A stretch of 64,000 bases of DNA, taken from positions 1-64,000 of the forward strand of contig JAHPYY010000092.1 in assembly GCA_019058515.1 (NCBI GenBank). The letters run 5' to 3'. The translations under genes and the position numbers were made by a program. This stretch comes from Promethearchaeota archaeon. GTDB taxonomy: Archaea > Asgardarchaeota > Lokiarchaeia > Sigynarchaeales > SOKP01. The stretch's first letter is position 1. Each line of letters opens with the position of its first letter. This document shows, piece by piece, positions 1 to 9,900 of this stretch. Below the pieces are notes generated by a model. The model saw only the letters and a program-made list of their open reading frames with translations, made no database searches and was not told the origin of the DNA.

Positions 1-906
1 GGACGCCCCAGCCCCAAACCCACAACATAGAGAGTCTTTTCGATTATGCTTCATTTCAACAATATCGCAACCACACTTTCTCAGTATTTCTCGAGGGTTT
101 TCCCAGTATTTTCCATTACTTGCTTTAGAATAACAGTTATCGTGAACGGTAACTGTTAAGTTGAGTTGATTTGGAAGGGAAATTCTTTTCTGAGTAAGAT
201 TATCTAAAAACCAATGCTGAAAATTAACAAATTTTTGATCGTGATGCACATTCATTTCTTTTGGATGAACATCGTTAAAGATGTACTCCACAGCATCTAA
301 AGTTGCAACTACTTCCTTTACACCCCACTTATCAAAATCATCTTTAGTTCTTTGAGCAATTCGTTGGACCACATCTAAATATCCTCCCTGGTAAAGATAA
401 GCCCCTCCTTCCCATTGGTCGATCCTATCAATAGGTCTAAAGAAATCCAATAATTTACTCCCTCCCAAAATAAAAGGAAACAAATGAGTGTAATTTCCGA
501 CTAATAAAATCAAATCGTTCGATTTAGGTGTGTAGTGCATCCATTTGTATATCCAGCGTTGTTCTTCGTTCGATAAGAAAAGGTTTAGTAATTGCCAGAT
601 ATTTGGAGCCTCGGTTGGACACACGAATCTGTACAACGGGGGAGCCGCTCGCTTCTTGTACAAATCGTTCCATCGTTCCAAGATAAGGTTAAACGGATTT
701 GCTTGTTGAGGACAGTAATGATTACAGGAAAAACATGTATTGCATTTGTACAAAACTAAGTCAGAATCTTTATGTTCTATTAATTTTTTAATTTCTTTTT
801 TTGCTTCTTCTAAGGGGAGTTGTAATATGGGGCAATGACGAAGGCATAAACCACATAAATTGCATAAATCTTCTTGAAAACCCGAAATTCTTTTTGTTTC
901 AACCAT
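1..906 (-). CDS. HdrD-like (Fe-S)-binding CCG-domain protein, C-terminus cut by window edge
   Basis: This is a partial gene: 302 codons are visible from an ATG at 906, and the frame runs open through base 1. The N-terminus carries two CxxCxxCxxxC clusters (starting CNLCGLC and CNTCFSC), the usual pair of [4Fe-4S] sites in HdrC/HdrD and GlpC-type proteins. The last visible residues include a CCG motif (SLCCGFGAG) of the second cysteine-rich domain. The role is probably electron transfer, in a heterodisulfide-reductase-like or organic-acid-oxidising complex, cytoplasmic or membrane-associated. It starts 2 bases after the stop of the next upstream gene (909-2180), which has the same architecture and many matching stretches, so the two are tandem paralogues in one operon. 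The partner enzyme cannot be told from this end of the operon. Confidence 0.85.
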   Translation of the reverse strand, partial: MVETKRISGFQEDLCNLCGLCLRHCPILQLPLEEAKKEIKKLIEHKDSDLVLYKCNTCFSCNHYCPQQANPFNLILERWNDLYKKRAAPPLYRFVCPTEAPNIWQLLNLFLSNEEQRWIYKWMHYTPKSNDLILLVGNYTHLFPFILGGSKLLDFFRPIDRIDQWEGGAYLYQGGYLDVVQRIAQRTKDDFDKWGVKEVVATLDAVEYIFNDVHPKEMNVHHDQKFVNFQHWFLDNLTQKRISLPNQLNLTVTVHDNCYSKASNGKYWENPREILRKCGCDIVEMKHNRKDSLCCGFGAGAS

Positions 907-908
907 CT

Positions 909-2180
909 TTACCACGCATCTCGGTATTTAGGAGGTTCTTCAGGTATATCAGCTATTTTAAAATGCTGATTTGAAGTGAGCATCGGTATTTGTTTTTTCA
1001 CCGTTCCCCAGAAAAAATGCTTAGCTCTTTCCTTTTTAGACTTTTCTGTCAATAGGGGAGTTTCTCCAACAGCCATCTGCAACAATTCAATTATGTGAAA
1101 TACTTTAGGTTTATACCTGGAAAGCATCATATTAGCCGTAAATGTTGCTAAGCATCCTGCACAATACACGCAAATTATGTCCGCTTTAGTCTCTTTAAAT
1201 TGTTTAAAGTTTCTCTTCGTTGAGGCTTGAATTTTAAAAGGATGATAAGCGGAGTCTACGGAAAATCCCGCACCTATACCACAACATCTCATACTTTCTC
1301 TAATTGCATCCGTTTCTACTATTTTAATTCCGATTTTCTCCAAAATCTTGCGTGGGAGATTCATATATTGATCCCCAAACATCTTCGAATAACATGAGTC
1401 TTGTATAGTAGCCGTGTAATCAAGTTTTTTGCTAATTTTTATCTCGCCATTTTGGAGTTTCTCCCAAATATGTTGGATATACGATTTAATAGAATCGAAT
1501 TTATAAGTAAGACCGTAGTGGGGTAGGACATTTTTAAATACATTAGTACCTGCTGTACATAGAACCAGTAGATTTTTAGGTTTTAGGATATTAAACCATT
1601 TGTCTAATCTTTTTGTGACTTGGAACAACTCTTCTTTATAACCTGTTCGAAACAAAGTCTCTCCACAACAATACTCTAATCGTCCCCTGATATCTAAATC
1701 CTTAAAAAAGCTAGCTTGAGCGAGTTCAGCGAATGTTATTCCATTACATCCAGGATAAGTTAATGTATCCCCTTTTAATGGGGACAATTCCGCCCATTTT
1801 TCAACAAGCTGTTTTGTTTCGTCTGGAAGTCGCTCCATTACGTAAGAGCGAAAATTGGGATAGTGAGGATATAGTGTCATAAAATATTTACCGCGTTTTT
1901 TAAGGCCTTCTTTTTTGTATTGCTCGTTCCATCGCTTTAAAATAAGACTGGTAGGATACGCGTTCTCTGGACAATAAAAATTACATGAAAAACAAGATTG
2001 ACATTCTTGTAATACTCTTTCAGTGGGCTGATTTTCTATTAATCTTTTGATTTCTTCTTTCGCTTTCTGAGGGGTTAAATTCAATATCGGGCACTTTTCA
2101 AAGCAATTACCACATCTTGTGCAAGATTCCTCATTAAAGTCTGAAAAGAAAGTCATATCAATAGGTTCTATAATATCCAT
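909..2180 (-). CDS. HdrD-like (Fe-S)-binding CCG-domain protein
   Basis: This 423-residue protein has an N-terminal double [4Fe-4S] ferredoxin-like region (Cys 20/23/26/30 and 60/63/66/70) followed by two cysteine-rich CCG domains. The first CCG is at 171-173. The second is complete, with CCG at 299-301 and CxxC at 340-343. In the HdrB/HdrD/GlpC/LutA family these CCG domains bind a non-cubane or [4Fe-4S] cluster and pass electrons to or from a disulfide, quinone or flavoprotein partner. No membrane segments are evident. It is the first gene of a leftward operon with the paralogue at 1-906 and is divergent from the UbiA gene at 2374. The family assignment is firm. The substrate is unknown, and true heterodisulfide reductase function is not implied. 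Confidence 0.85.
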   Translation of the reverse strand: MDIIEPIDMTFFSDFNEESCTRCGNCFEKCPILNLTPQKAKEEIKRLIENQPTERVLQECQSCFSCNFYCPENAYPTSLILKRWNEQYKKEGLKKRGKYFMTLYPHYPNFRSYVMERLPDETKQLVEKWAELSPLKGDTLTYPGCNGITFAELAQASFFKDLDIRGRLEYCCGETLFRTGYKEELFQVTKRLDKWFNILKPKNLLVLCTAGTNVFKNVLPHYGLTYKFDSIKSYIQHIWEKLQNGEIKISKKLDYTATIQDSCYSKMFGDQYMNLPRKILEKIGIKIVETDAIRESMRCCGIGAGFSVDSAYHPFKIQASTKRNFKQFKETKADIICVYCAGCLATFTANMMLSRYKPKVFHIIELLQMAVGETPLLTEKSKKERAKHFFWGTVKKQIPMLTSNQHFKIADIPEEPPKYRDAW

Positions 2181-2373
2181 TCTCGCAAAAATTTAAGAAT
2201 TTTATTAGAAAGATGATTTACTTTATTTAATATTGCCGTAAATATTTATAAGTATTTATAATACTACCGTTCGCCGATTTTAATACAAGATTTCACCTTA
2301 AATAATGTTTACAGAAAACTATTTTTTTCCACGAAAACTATTAAAAATAAAATAAAGCGGAGTTAAGAAAGAA
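2181..2373. promoter_or_regulatory. Divergent promoter region between HdrD-like and UbiA genes
   Basis: This 193-base AT-rich intergenic region lies between two outward-facing genes. It contains TATA-like stretches (TATTTATAAGTATTTATAAT around 2243-2262) suitable for archaeal TBP binding. No repeats or RNA genes were recognised. Confidence 0.35.
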
Positions 2374-3195
2374 TTGAGTAAAGGATTTCAACTTTTAAGG
2401 GTAGAATACATCTTTACGGTGCTTATACCCTTGCTCTTTGCAATTTATGTTAATAAATACGATTTACTCGTAAATTTAGAAATACTTGGGGGGTTTGCCT
2501 TTTGGGCGATCGCTGGAAATACTATTAACGATCTTAAAGATATGGACAATCCCAACGATAAAGAAACCCTAGAAAGAACAAAAGGTTATAGTAAAAAGGA
2601 GATTGGTGTTCTAGTTGTTATAAGTTTGGTCTTAGGCAGCTCTTTATTTATTAAGCCAATTGTAGCTCATCTTGAAATACTCCTCTATTTAATTTTAATT
2701 GCTACCATGGTAATATTATATTCCGTGGCGTTAAAATCAATCCCTGTTCTAAATTGGGTATTATTGGGGGTATCGCATATATGGTTTCCGTATTTCATAA
2801 TAAAGATAAATATGGGAGATTCCGCCTGGGGTTTCCCTATAATTCAAGATTTTGAGTGGTTTTTGTTGATTTGCTTTTCATTTATGGCTCTCTCAGCTAA
2901 TTTGATCCACGAAATTATTGATGAAGAAGCAATTACTAGACTTTCCACAAAATATCAACAAGTAATTTTAGGGAGTGTCTCGATTATTTCAATAATACTA
3001 GCAACAATTGCTCTTATATTGTTCATCAATTTAGTAATCTACTTCTTTCCATTCGTTCTATTTCCAATAGGTGTGTTATATATTGCCAGATCTCCTAAAA
3101 ACCTTCCTTATGGACGAACGACAGTTAAGGATGTTGGTATTGTGGCGGGGAATCTTTTCTTAGCATTCATATTAATTTTGATCCTAACTCAGTAA
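2374..3195 (+). CDS. UbiA-family prenyltransferase
   Basis: This 273-residue polytopic membrane protein is of UbiA type, an intramembrane aromatic or lipid prenyltransferase. The first aspartate-rich motif is NDLKDMDNPND (residues 52-62) and the second is HEIIDEE (about 179-185); these bind Mg-diphosphate in the family. A conserved KDVGI segment lies near the C-terminus. In archaea the family makes digeranylgeranylglyceryl phosphate, quinones, heme O or modified tetrapyrroles; the substrate here is undetermined. The start is TTG at 2374, because no in-frame ATG precedes the conserved N-terminus. It is convergent with the gene at 3226-4035. That gene is a clear paralogue with the first Asp motif at exactly the same residue numbers, so the pair looks like an inverted duplication. 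Confidence 0.8.
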   Translation: MSKGFQLLRVEYIFTVLIPLLFAIYVNKYDLLVNLEILGGFAFWAIAGNTINDLKDMDNPNDKETLERTKGYSKKEIGVLVVISLVLGSSLFIKPIVAHLEILLYLILIATMVILYSVALKSIPVLNWVLLGVSHIWFPYFIIKINMGDSAWGFPIIQDFEWFLLICFSFMALSANLIHEIIDEEAITRLSTKYQQVILGSVSIISIILATIALILFINLVIYFFPFVLFPIGVLYIARSPKNLPYGRTTVKDVGIVAGNLFLAFILILILTQ

Positions 3196-3225
3196 TCTTC
3201 TATTTCAATTTTCTATTTGTACTTA

Positions 3226-4035
3226 TTAGATGATTTGAACCATTTGAAGCGTAATCAAACAGATAAAATATAACATTAAAAGATTACCTATTAAAATTCC
3301 TACATCCTTTACTCCCTTGGTTGAAGCGGTCGGTCTTCGAAAAGTGAATAGTGTACCAAAAGGTACAAATAAGAACGGAATAAAATAATAAATCTGAATA
3401 AAGATGAAAGCTATTACGGCAAAAACCAAGGTGAGTATGGAAAAAATCCAGATTACGACTTGACAATGCCTTAAACTAAAGTATTTTCTTATAGCGTCCC
3501 CATCAATTACTTCGTGAACGATCTGAGACAACACTGAGAAAAAAAAGAACGCTATTAAAAATAGCAACTCTCCAATTGAGATATTTAAAATATTGGCATC
3601 AACCTTTATCATCAAATATGGAAGAATCACATGAGATATAGCTAAAAATAATTGATTTACAATTGGTAATCCCTTAATCCAAATACAATAAGATATCACC
3701 ATTCCAATAATAACTACAAGAAAAACCAAATTGACTATATTTGTAAAGCTGGTTCTTATCAATAAAGTTATACCCAAAAAAAAGCTAGCTAATCCGATCG
3801 TAAAAATCTCTCTTGGATGATATCCTTCAACTCGTTTGATTGTATCGGTATCTGAAGGATTCCTCATGTCCACTACATCGTTCCAAGTGTTACCTGTTAT
3901 CGCTAATAGCAAAAATCCAAAAATTATGTCAATGTGGTAGAAAATGTTAAGTCTATTCAAAAAGATCGCAATTAGAAGTGGAATAATCACGCTAAACGCG
4001 TAATCAAGTCGGAGTAAATCAATTCTTTTTGACAT
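3226..4035 (-). CDS. UbiA-family prenyltransferase (paralogue of 2374-3195)
   Basis: This 269-residue integral membrane protein is paralogous to the convergent gene just upstream in coordinates. The first Asp motif is NDVVDMRNPSD (residues 52-62, the same register as the paralogue), the second is HEVIDGDA, and KDVGI recurs near the C-terminus. It starts at ATG 4035. Only about 30 bases separate the two convergent stops. The predicted role is transfer of a prenyl group to a lipid or aromatic acceptor in the membrane. The spacing of charged residues in the second motif differs between the two copies, which could mean different acceptors; that is inference. Confidence 0.78.
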   Translation of the reverse strand: MSKRIDLLRLDYAFSVIIPLLIAIFLNRLNIFYHIDIIFGFLLLAITGNTWNDVVDMRNPSDTDTIKRVEGYHPREIFTIGLASFFLGITLLIRTSFTNIVNLVFLVVIIGMVISYCIWIKGLPIVNQLFLAISHVILPYLMIKVDANILNISIGELLFLIAFFFFSVLSQIVHEVIDGDAIRKYFSLRHCQVVIWIFSILTLVFAVIAFIFIQIYYFIPFLFVPFGTLFTFRRPTASTKGVKDVGILIGNLLMLYFICLITLQMVQII

Positions 4036-4063
4036 GCTAAAATTTGTTGTTTATTTAAAATAA

Positions 4064-4870
4064 TCAGAAAAACATATTAATCCCTAAAGCAATTAAAACG
4101 ATTCCAACGAATAATCTTAATTGATATTTTGGCATTTTGTCCGAAATCTTAGCACCCAGGACAGATCCAACAACACATCCCGCTGCTAATAAGATCCCGA
4201 TTACAAAATTGATTTGACCATATATAGATTTTATAATAGTATTATAAATAGCAGTAAAGAATATAATTGAGGTTGATATCGCTGTAGCGTTGTGAATGGG
4301 GAACCCCAATACTAAATTTAGCACAGGCGTATTAATAACTCCGCCTCCGATCCCTAATAAGTTAGCTGAAAACCCCGCAAGGATAAATAATGGTATTCCC
4401 TTCTTCAAATTGGTCCTATAATCGTGATCTTCCACACAAAATTCGGTGTCGCACTTGTTCTTTGATTTAAACTCTCCCTTTCGCTTACGCTGTATTGTCG
4501 TAATAAGCATATTCAAACCAGTAAGTAAAAGAACTATCGCAAAGATCAATCTTAACACGAAGTTATCTAATGGAATAAATAAGAAAATTAATGTACACAT
4601 CAGGCTACCAATTATAGTAAAACAAGAAAAGATCAGGGATAATTTAAGGCTTGTTCTTTTTTGCTTAAGGTAAGTTAAAAATCCAGCGGCTGAGGAGATC
4701 AAAATTATGAAGGTAGATGTGTCTATGGCTTCGTTAATACTAAATCCAAATAATAACATAAGAAAACTTACATAGAATACACCTCCACCGATACCAGCAG
4801 TACTACTTATTGTTCCAAACAGTATTCCTAGAAGAAGAAATATTACAAAACTGTACCACGCAAATTCCAT
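4064..4870 (-). CDS. TSUP (TauE/SafE) family membrane permease
   Basis: This 268-residue protein has about eight hydrophobic helices and two internal repeats marked by glycine-rich motifs (AGIGGGVF near the N-terminus, LLGIGGGVINTP in the second half). These are the signatures of the sulfite exporter TauE/SafE (TSUP) family, which carries sulfite, sulfoacetate or other organosulfur and carboxylate anions. A polar loop rich in Lys, Cys and Asp lies between the halves. The start is ATG 4870. It lies 28 bases upstream (in coordinates, downstream) of the UbiA gene start on the same strand and may be transcribed separately. A second TSUP gene of similar sequence lies at 48166-48999. The substrate cannot be predicted. 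Confidence 0.8.
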   Translation of the reverse strand: MEFAWYSFVIFLLLGILFGTISSTAGIGGGVFYVSFLMLLFGFSINEAIDTSTFIILISSAAGFLTYLKQKRTSLKLSLIFSCFTIIGSLMCTLIFLFIPLDNFVLRLIFAIVLLLTGLNMLITTIQRKRKGEFKSKNKCDTEFCVEDHDYRTNLKKGIPLFILAGFSANLLGIGGGVINTPVLNLVLGFPIHNATAISTSIIFFTAIYNTIIKSIYGQINFVIGILLAAGCVVGSVLGAKISDKMPKYQLRLFVGIVLIALGINMFF

Positions 4871-5004
4871 TATAATGGGTAGTGAAAATTTCTTTTATTA
4901 GTTTTTCAAAAACCATCGTATTCTATTTATATAAGCTTAAATTTATTAGTTGGAAAGTTTTTATAATCCATATCATACGATTTTAATGCTTCTTTAGTCG
5001 AATA

Positions 5005-5403
5005 ATGGAACGCAGGGAAAACGATAAACTAGTCGTCGAATTGACTTCGTGTAGCAAATGTGGAAATCCGTTCTTAGTCAAAAAAGGTCAAAAATCTGAG
5101 AAACTTATATGTGATAATTGTATAAAATTAGAGGAACGCAAAAGAGAATTACAAGTAGGTGTAATTGAAAAAGTAATCGAAGTTGAGAACAAAATGAATA
5201 AGTCTATTAACGATATGAAAAATCAACTTACGATTACAAAAGGTACGTTTAATAAACAATTCTTTTTAGATAAGATAAAAAAAAGGGGTCAAACGCTTTT
5301 AAAATCAATTGAACTTATAGAAAAGATCGAGGAAACTAACGATGAGAAATATATCGACGAATATATGCAACTTTTTGAAAAAATGAAAAAAGAATCAAGT
5401 TAA
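5005..5403 (+). CDS. Small zinc-ribbon/coiled-coil protein
   Basis: This 132-residue protein is not assigned to a named family. An N-terminal treble-clef or ribbon-like site is formed by CSKC (Cys 16, 19) and CDNC (Cys 36, 39). The rest is a long charged, heptad-like helix region rich in Lys, Glu and Ile that is probably a coiled coil. It has no signal peptide or membrane segment. The N-terminal ribbon suggests nucleic-acid or protein binding in the cytoplasm. It starts at ATG 5005. It is convergent with the methyltransferase at 5424, 20 bases away. The reading frame is convincing from composition, but the function is unknown. Confidence 0.65.
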   Translation: MERRENDKLVVELTSCSKCGNPFLVKKGQKSEKLICDNCIKLEERKRELQVGVIEKVIEVENKMNKSINDMKNQLTITKGTFNKQFFLDKIKKRGQTLLKSIELIEKIEETNDEKYIDEYMQLFEKMKKESS

Positions 5404-5423
5404 ACATCGGGTTTAAACAAACT

Positions 5424-6185
5424 CTACTTATTCTTAAATACAAAACCAATATTCATGACTTTTTGTCTTGGACATAAATTCGCTTCCGTTCTCATAATTA
5501 ATGCCGATATTTTGACTATAATGTTCCAAAAAGCTCTAAAAAGGTTAGATTGAAGATACTTATCTCTTAACCATTGAATCGAGTTTTCAATTTTATTGGG
5601 GTTTCTCGGCTGGATAAGAGATATATTCATTAATCTTCCATAAACATTAAATATAGAAATAAGTTTGGCTTTACCCGATACAAGTTTTATAATATCTCTT
5701 ATATCGTACCTTCGGTAATGCCCAATTAATTCATCTTGAGAATTGAATCTTTTTTTGTTATGCGGAACTGTTATACATACAACCCCGTTAGATTTAAGAA
5801 TTCTTAAAACTTCTTTAATTGCTAACTTATCGTTTTTAAGGTGTTCTAGTACATCCAAAACACTTAAATATTCAAATTGTTTCTCCCTAAGCGGAAGAAA
5901 CTCGATATCTCCGCAAATTGGATTCCAGTTTTGTCCTTTTTTATAGTTTTTTAACGGTTGATTAGCAATATCAAGAAACACTTTTTGTTCAATATTATTC
6001 TCTAGTAAAAGAATCGAATTCCCTGATGACCCTAGATCAATAGCGCGGATCTTGTTTAATTTGTTTTGTATCTCACTTCTTACTTTTTTAAATTTTGCTC
6101 TAATTCCCGGAGATATGTGATATTCAACAAAAGTCCTATTGCTGAAATTGATATGGGTTTCGTAAAATCTTTTTCTATTATCCAT
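5424..6185 (-). CDS. Class I SAM-dependent methyltransferase (Methyltransf_11 type)
   Basis: This 253-residue protein has motif I as AIDLGSSG (residues 48-55), an acidic strand-2 end (FLDIANQ, about 70-76), and the strand-4 motif VLDVLEHL (109-116) followed by a LRILKSNG loop, the usual layout of type 11 methyltransferases. The C-terminal third (HYRRYD onward) resembles enzymes that modify glycan or lipid intermediates. A hydrophobic helix near the end may give membrane contact. The acceptor is unknown. The gene stands alone between convergent and divergent neighbours. Confidence 0.75.
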   Translation of the reverse strand: MDNRKRFYETHINFSNRTFVEYHISPGIRAKFKKVRSEIQNKLNKIRAIDLGSSGNSILLLENNIEQKVFLDIANQPLKNYKKGQNWNPICGDIEFLPLREKQFEYLSVLDVLEHLKNDKLAIKEVLRILKSNGVVCITVPHNKKRFNSQDELIGHYRRYDIRDIIKLVSGKAKLISIFNVYGRLMNISLIQPRNPNKIENSIQWLRDKYLQSNLFRAFWNIIVKISALIMRTEANLCPRQKVMNIGFVFKNK

Positions 6186-6342
6186 TATGCTCTATAAACG
6201 ATTTAAATCTATAAACTGGTGGTTTAATTTTTAAAATACTTTTAATATAAAGTAAATTTACTAATTAAATGAGTTTAGTTTTGAACGATTTTAACTCATA
6301 TAAAATTAATTAGAAGTTAATTTACTTCATTAATTCGGTATT

Positions 6343-6747
6343 ATGCTTACACAAATATCAGTCTTCTTACCAGATCGACCTGGCGTTTTAGCAAATTTTT
6401 TAAAGCTACTTATGGATCATAAAATATTTGTAACTGCTATGACAGTTGCTAAGACGGAAGATTATGGTTTGCTTTTGATTCTTGTTGATAAACCTTACGA
6501 ATGCATCGAATTACTTGACAGCCAAGATTATGGATTCTCAACAACTCAAGTTATAGCGATAAATATATCAGAACAACCAGATGCACTATATTTAATTCCT
6601 AAAACCTTAGGAGATAACCAAATAAATATAGAATACTTATATTCCACCCTTGTAAAAGACGAGGCGTTTATAGTTCTCAAGGTTGATGATGAAGGAACTG
6701 CGATTCAAGTGTTAAAAACTAATGGTTTTTCTCTTATTGAAGGTTAA
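6343..6747 (+). CDS. Tandem ACT-domain amino-acid-binding protein
   Basis: This 134-residue protein is made almost entirely of two ACT-like halves. The first starts QISVFLPDRPGVLANFLKLL, the typical beta-alpha-beta opening with DRPG in the ligand loop. The second half (LYLIPKTLGDNQINIEYLY) is shorter and more divergent. Stand-alone double ACT proteins in archaea bind amino acids and regulate biosynthetic enzymes, or accompany aryl-CoA ligases. No partner gene is adjacent. It is cytoplasmic. Start at ATG 6343; a TTAATTTAC-type AT-rich leader precedes it. Confidence 0.75.
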   Translation: MLTQISVFLPDRPGVLANFLKLLMDHKIFVTAMTVAKTEDYGLLLILVDKPYECIELLDSQDYGFSTTQVIAINISEQPDALYLIPKTLGDNQINIEYLYSTLVKDEAFIVLKVDDEGTAIQVLKTNGFSLIEG

Positions 6748-6910
6748 ATTAACTATCATCAAAAATTATATCTGTTTATCGATTTACATTGAAGTCCTTA
6801 TCAAAAATCACACTATAAATAATATTCTTTTTATATTAATTCATCCTAATAATTCTTAAGTACTTTTTTAGAAATTAAAATAAAATAGCCAACAATGTAT
6901 AGTGATTTAA

Positions 6911-9900
6911 ATGAAAATTAAATCAAGAAAAATCTCAATTTTATCAATAGTGATTTTACTGTTAATCAGCGTGTTAAACTCTAGCCTTTCATTCTCGAAA
7001 GCAGCGACTCAGACGGGTATTTCAGCTACAATTCAATTGGACGAAGACAATCCAATTCAATATAGTGCTATTATTCCTTCTCCTAATGTGTATAGTACAA
7101 TGGCTATAGATGGCAAAAATCAAGGGAAATTTGCTTTAATGAACGCTATGGGAGGTGTGGAATCCGAAATCAATGCTAACATTTCTGGACAAGATATTTC
7201 TTTCATGTATCCATGGGTATTTGACAATTTCATGATAGACAGTACCACTGATAATCCCTACATTGATCGTATGGATGTTAGATGGTTAAATATAAGTGCG
7301 TTTGATGCGGAAAACGAAACTTTGAGTCCTTTTAATATATCAACATTGTGGAATTATTACAGTATGAGCGAATCAAGTAGTTTACAGATTCCGTTAAACG
7401 CTTCCATCCCAATACAAGTTGATCTATCAATAAATAGTCTAGGTCCAAAGTTATTGAAGCTAAATTGGTTAACTAACAATCCTTTGCTTCCTACGATTAA
7501 CAATCCTGTAGCTATAGTCTCTCCATCGGGAAAACTCGTAAATTATAATTCTTTCGCACCATTTCACAGCTCGGTAACAGTAGTTAATAAAATTTTTTGG
7601 TGTTATGAATTCGTTGCTCTTGAGCAAGGGACCTACAAATTTTTGCTTAATGCTTCGCACACTGTCTCTACCTATGTAGCTCTTGCATTTCAAGATTACG
7701 AGATGACAAGCGTGGACGCAGATCAAATGGTTTACGGAGGTACTGGTGATGAAACTCCTAATCTGGATGATATGATTAAGCATACATGGACATCTCAATG
7801 GTTCAAATTTTCCGCTCAAAAGGGGGAATTCTTAAGAATTAATATAGGAAGCATATATTCAACGCTTGCTCCACAAATTAACTTTTGGATTCCTTGTGAA
7901 ACAGGCTACAGAAAAGTGACCGGTGTGTACGGACCAAATACCATATTCGTTCCAATCGAGGGAGATGTATATCTTTCTTTTGATGATGTGAGTTATTATT
8001 CTTTGAGAAGGTACAGTGTATTAATCTCAAGGATTCCCCTTTTTCAATGGGGTATTAATCAACCAGTTGCGTCGTTTAGCATTTCAAAAGACGAATATAA
8101 AGCGTTAAACTTTTCAGTACCACGCGATCACTTTATCAGAATTAATTCTACTAGTTATCGAGATGGTAACTCTACTTTCGGAGATGGTTCGAATCGCTAT
8201 AACATTTATTATGTAGATTCTAACAAAAAAGGTTGTTACGATATCCTCTCTCCTCTAAAAAACAAAACAGTGGATGGAATGGATTTTTATTATTATTATT
8301 TGCCTGCGGGTAATTATAGAATTCTTATTTACAACCAAGATCAATCTAAGGACGGAGTATTGCAAATAAGTTCTAGATATCAGTATGAATCATATGATTA
8401 TATCCCTATAAACTATTTAACTTATGAGAATCCTTATCCAACAGACACAATAATGGCAGAATTCCTTTCGGATGAATATTATGAAACTTTAAAACATGGA
8501 AAATGGTTAAATTTCAATATCACAGATCCAGGTCAATACAAATTATATTTATCATTAAATGCAGAAGATAACATCGGTTCTACAAGAATATCACCAGGAT
8601 ACGACCCAATTTACATGTATACCTACGATATTTCGGAAAACTCATTAGATGCATATGAACTCAATCAAAGATTATTTTCGACTGATGATTCAAATGGTGA
8701 TGCCTTATACTTAGCTTCTCCATGCAGATTTACAGGAATTGACTTCAAATTTCTACAAAATGGAGCTCATGGTTTAGTAGATCTTTATATATATAATGGT
8801 TCTCAGTGGTTAAACATGATCGATATAGATTATTCAAACGACTTAAAGCAAGAAGGGAATATTACTTTGAATATTCAGCCATATGATCCTACCTTTGAGG
8901 ATTGGAAACAGGCAACAGCTGAAGATTTAGGTTTACTTAACATTACTGATCCAAAAAGCTATTATTGGCTCAGAATAAACTGCACTCAAAATTATATAAC
9001 CAATCCCCGTATTGAATCGATTAAGCTGATAAATTCTGTTATTACTGGAGATTTTAACATAGTTCTTCTTAAAGATAGTGAATATGAATATTGTGATTTC
9101 TATGAACTTCCTGAGTCTGTAAACAACGACCTAGACTTATTTGACTTTAGAGTTGGAAATGGAGATATTATAACAACAAAAGGTGCATTAAGCTATTACA
9201 ATGCTAGCAATATTATTTTAAATGGCACAGAACTAAATATCGCAGGAATTGAACCGGGTAATTATAAATTACTAATTATTCCTGATAACTGGTGTCATTA
9301 TGGACCAGTCACTGTTCGTTTAGCAGTGGAAAGCTACTCTCATTGGAATGCTCATTCTTGGTATAATGTGACAAAAAATCCATTTGCTTATGCTTATGAA
9401 ATTGCTAGCGGTACTCCAACGGAAAACCATAAATACACAGTTGCAGGATATCCAAAAGATCATATTGTAGGATTTAATTCGTCATTGTATAAGTGGGACA
9501 ATAATTTGAGCTATTATATCATGTATTGCTATGGATATGTTTACAATTGGACTCAATTGGTAGTCTATAAAAACGGGATTTCAAACTACAGTCTCTATTT
9601 ATTGCAAGATCTCCCCTGGATTGATAATAACGGTCCAAATAATGAAGTGATGAAATTAGCTGATAATGTATCGGAAAACGGGACAGTGATTGAATTTGGA
9701 GCTTTAGATGATTTCTTTGGATTAATTTTTCAATTTAATGCTACGGAAGAAATGGTCAGTTTTGAATTGAGCGTAACTCAATACCAAACTCCTCAAATTA
9801 GAGCCGTTTCTAAGACCTCAACTGCTGCTGGTTCTGGAATTACTACACAAGCTCAAACTGATTCGAACTTAATTTTTATGATTTCAATTATAGCAATAAT

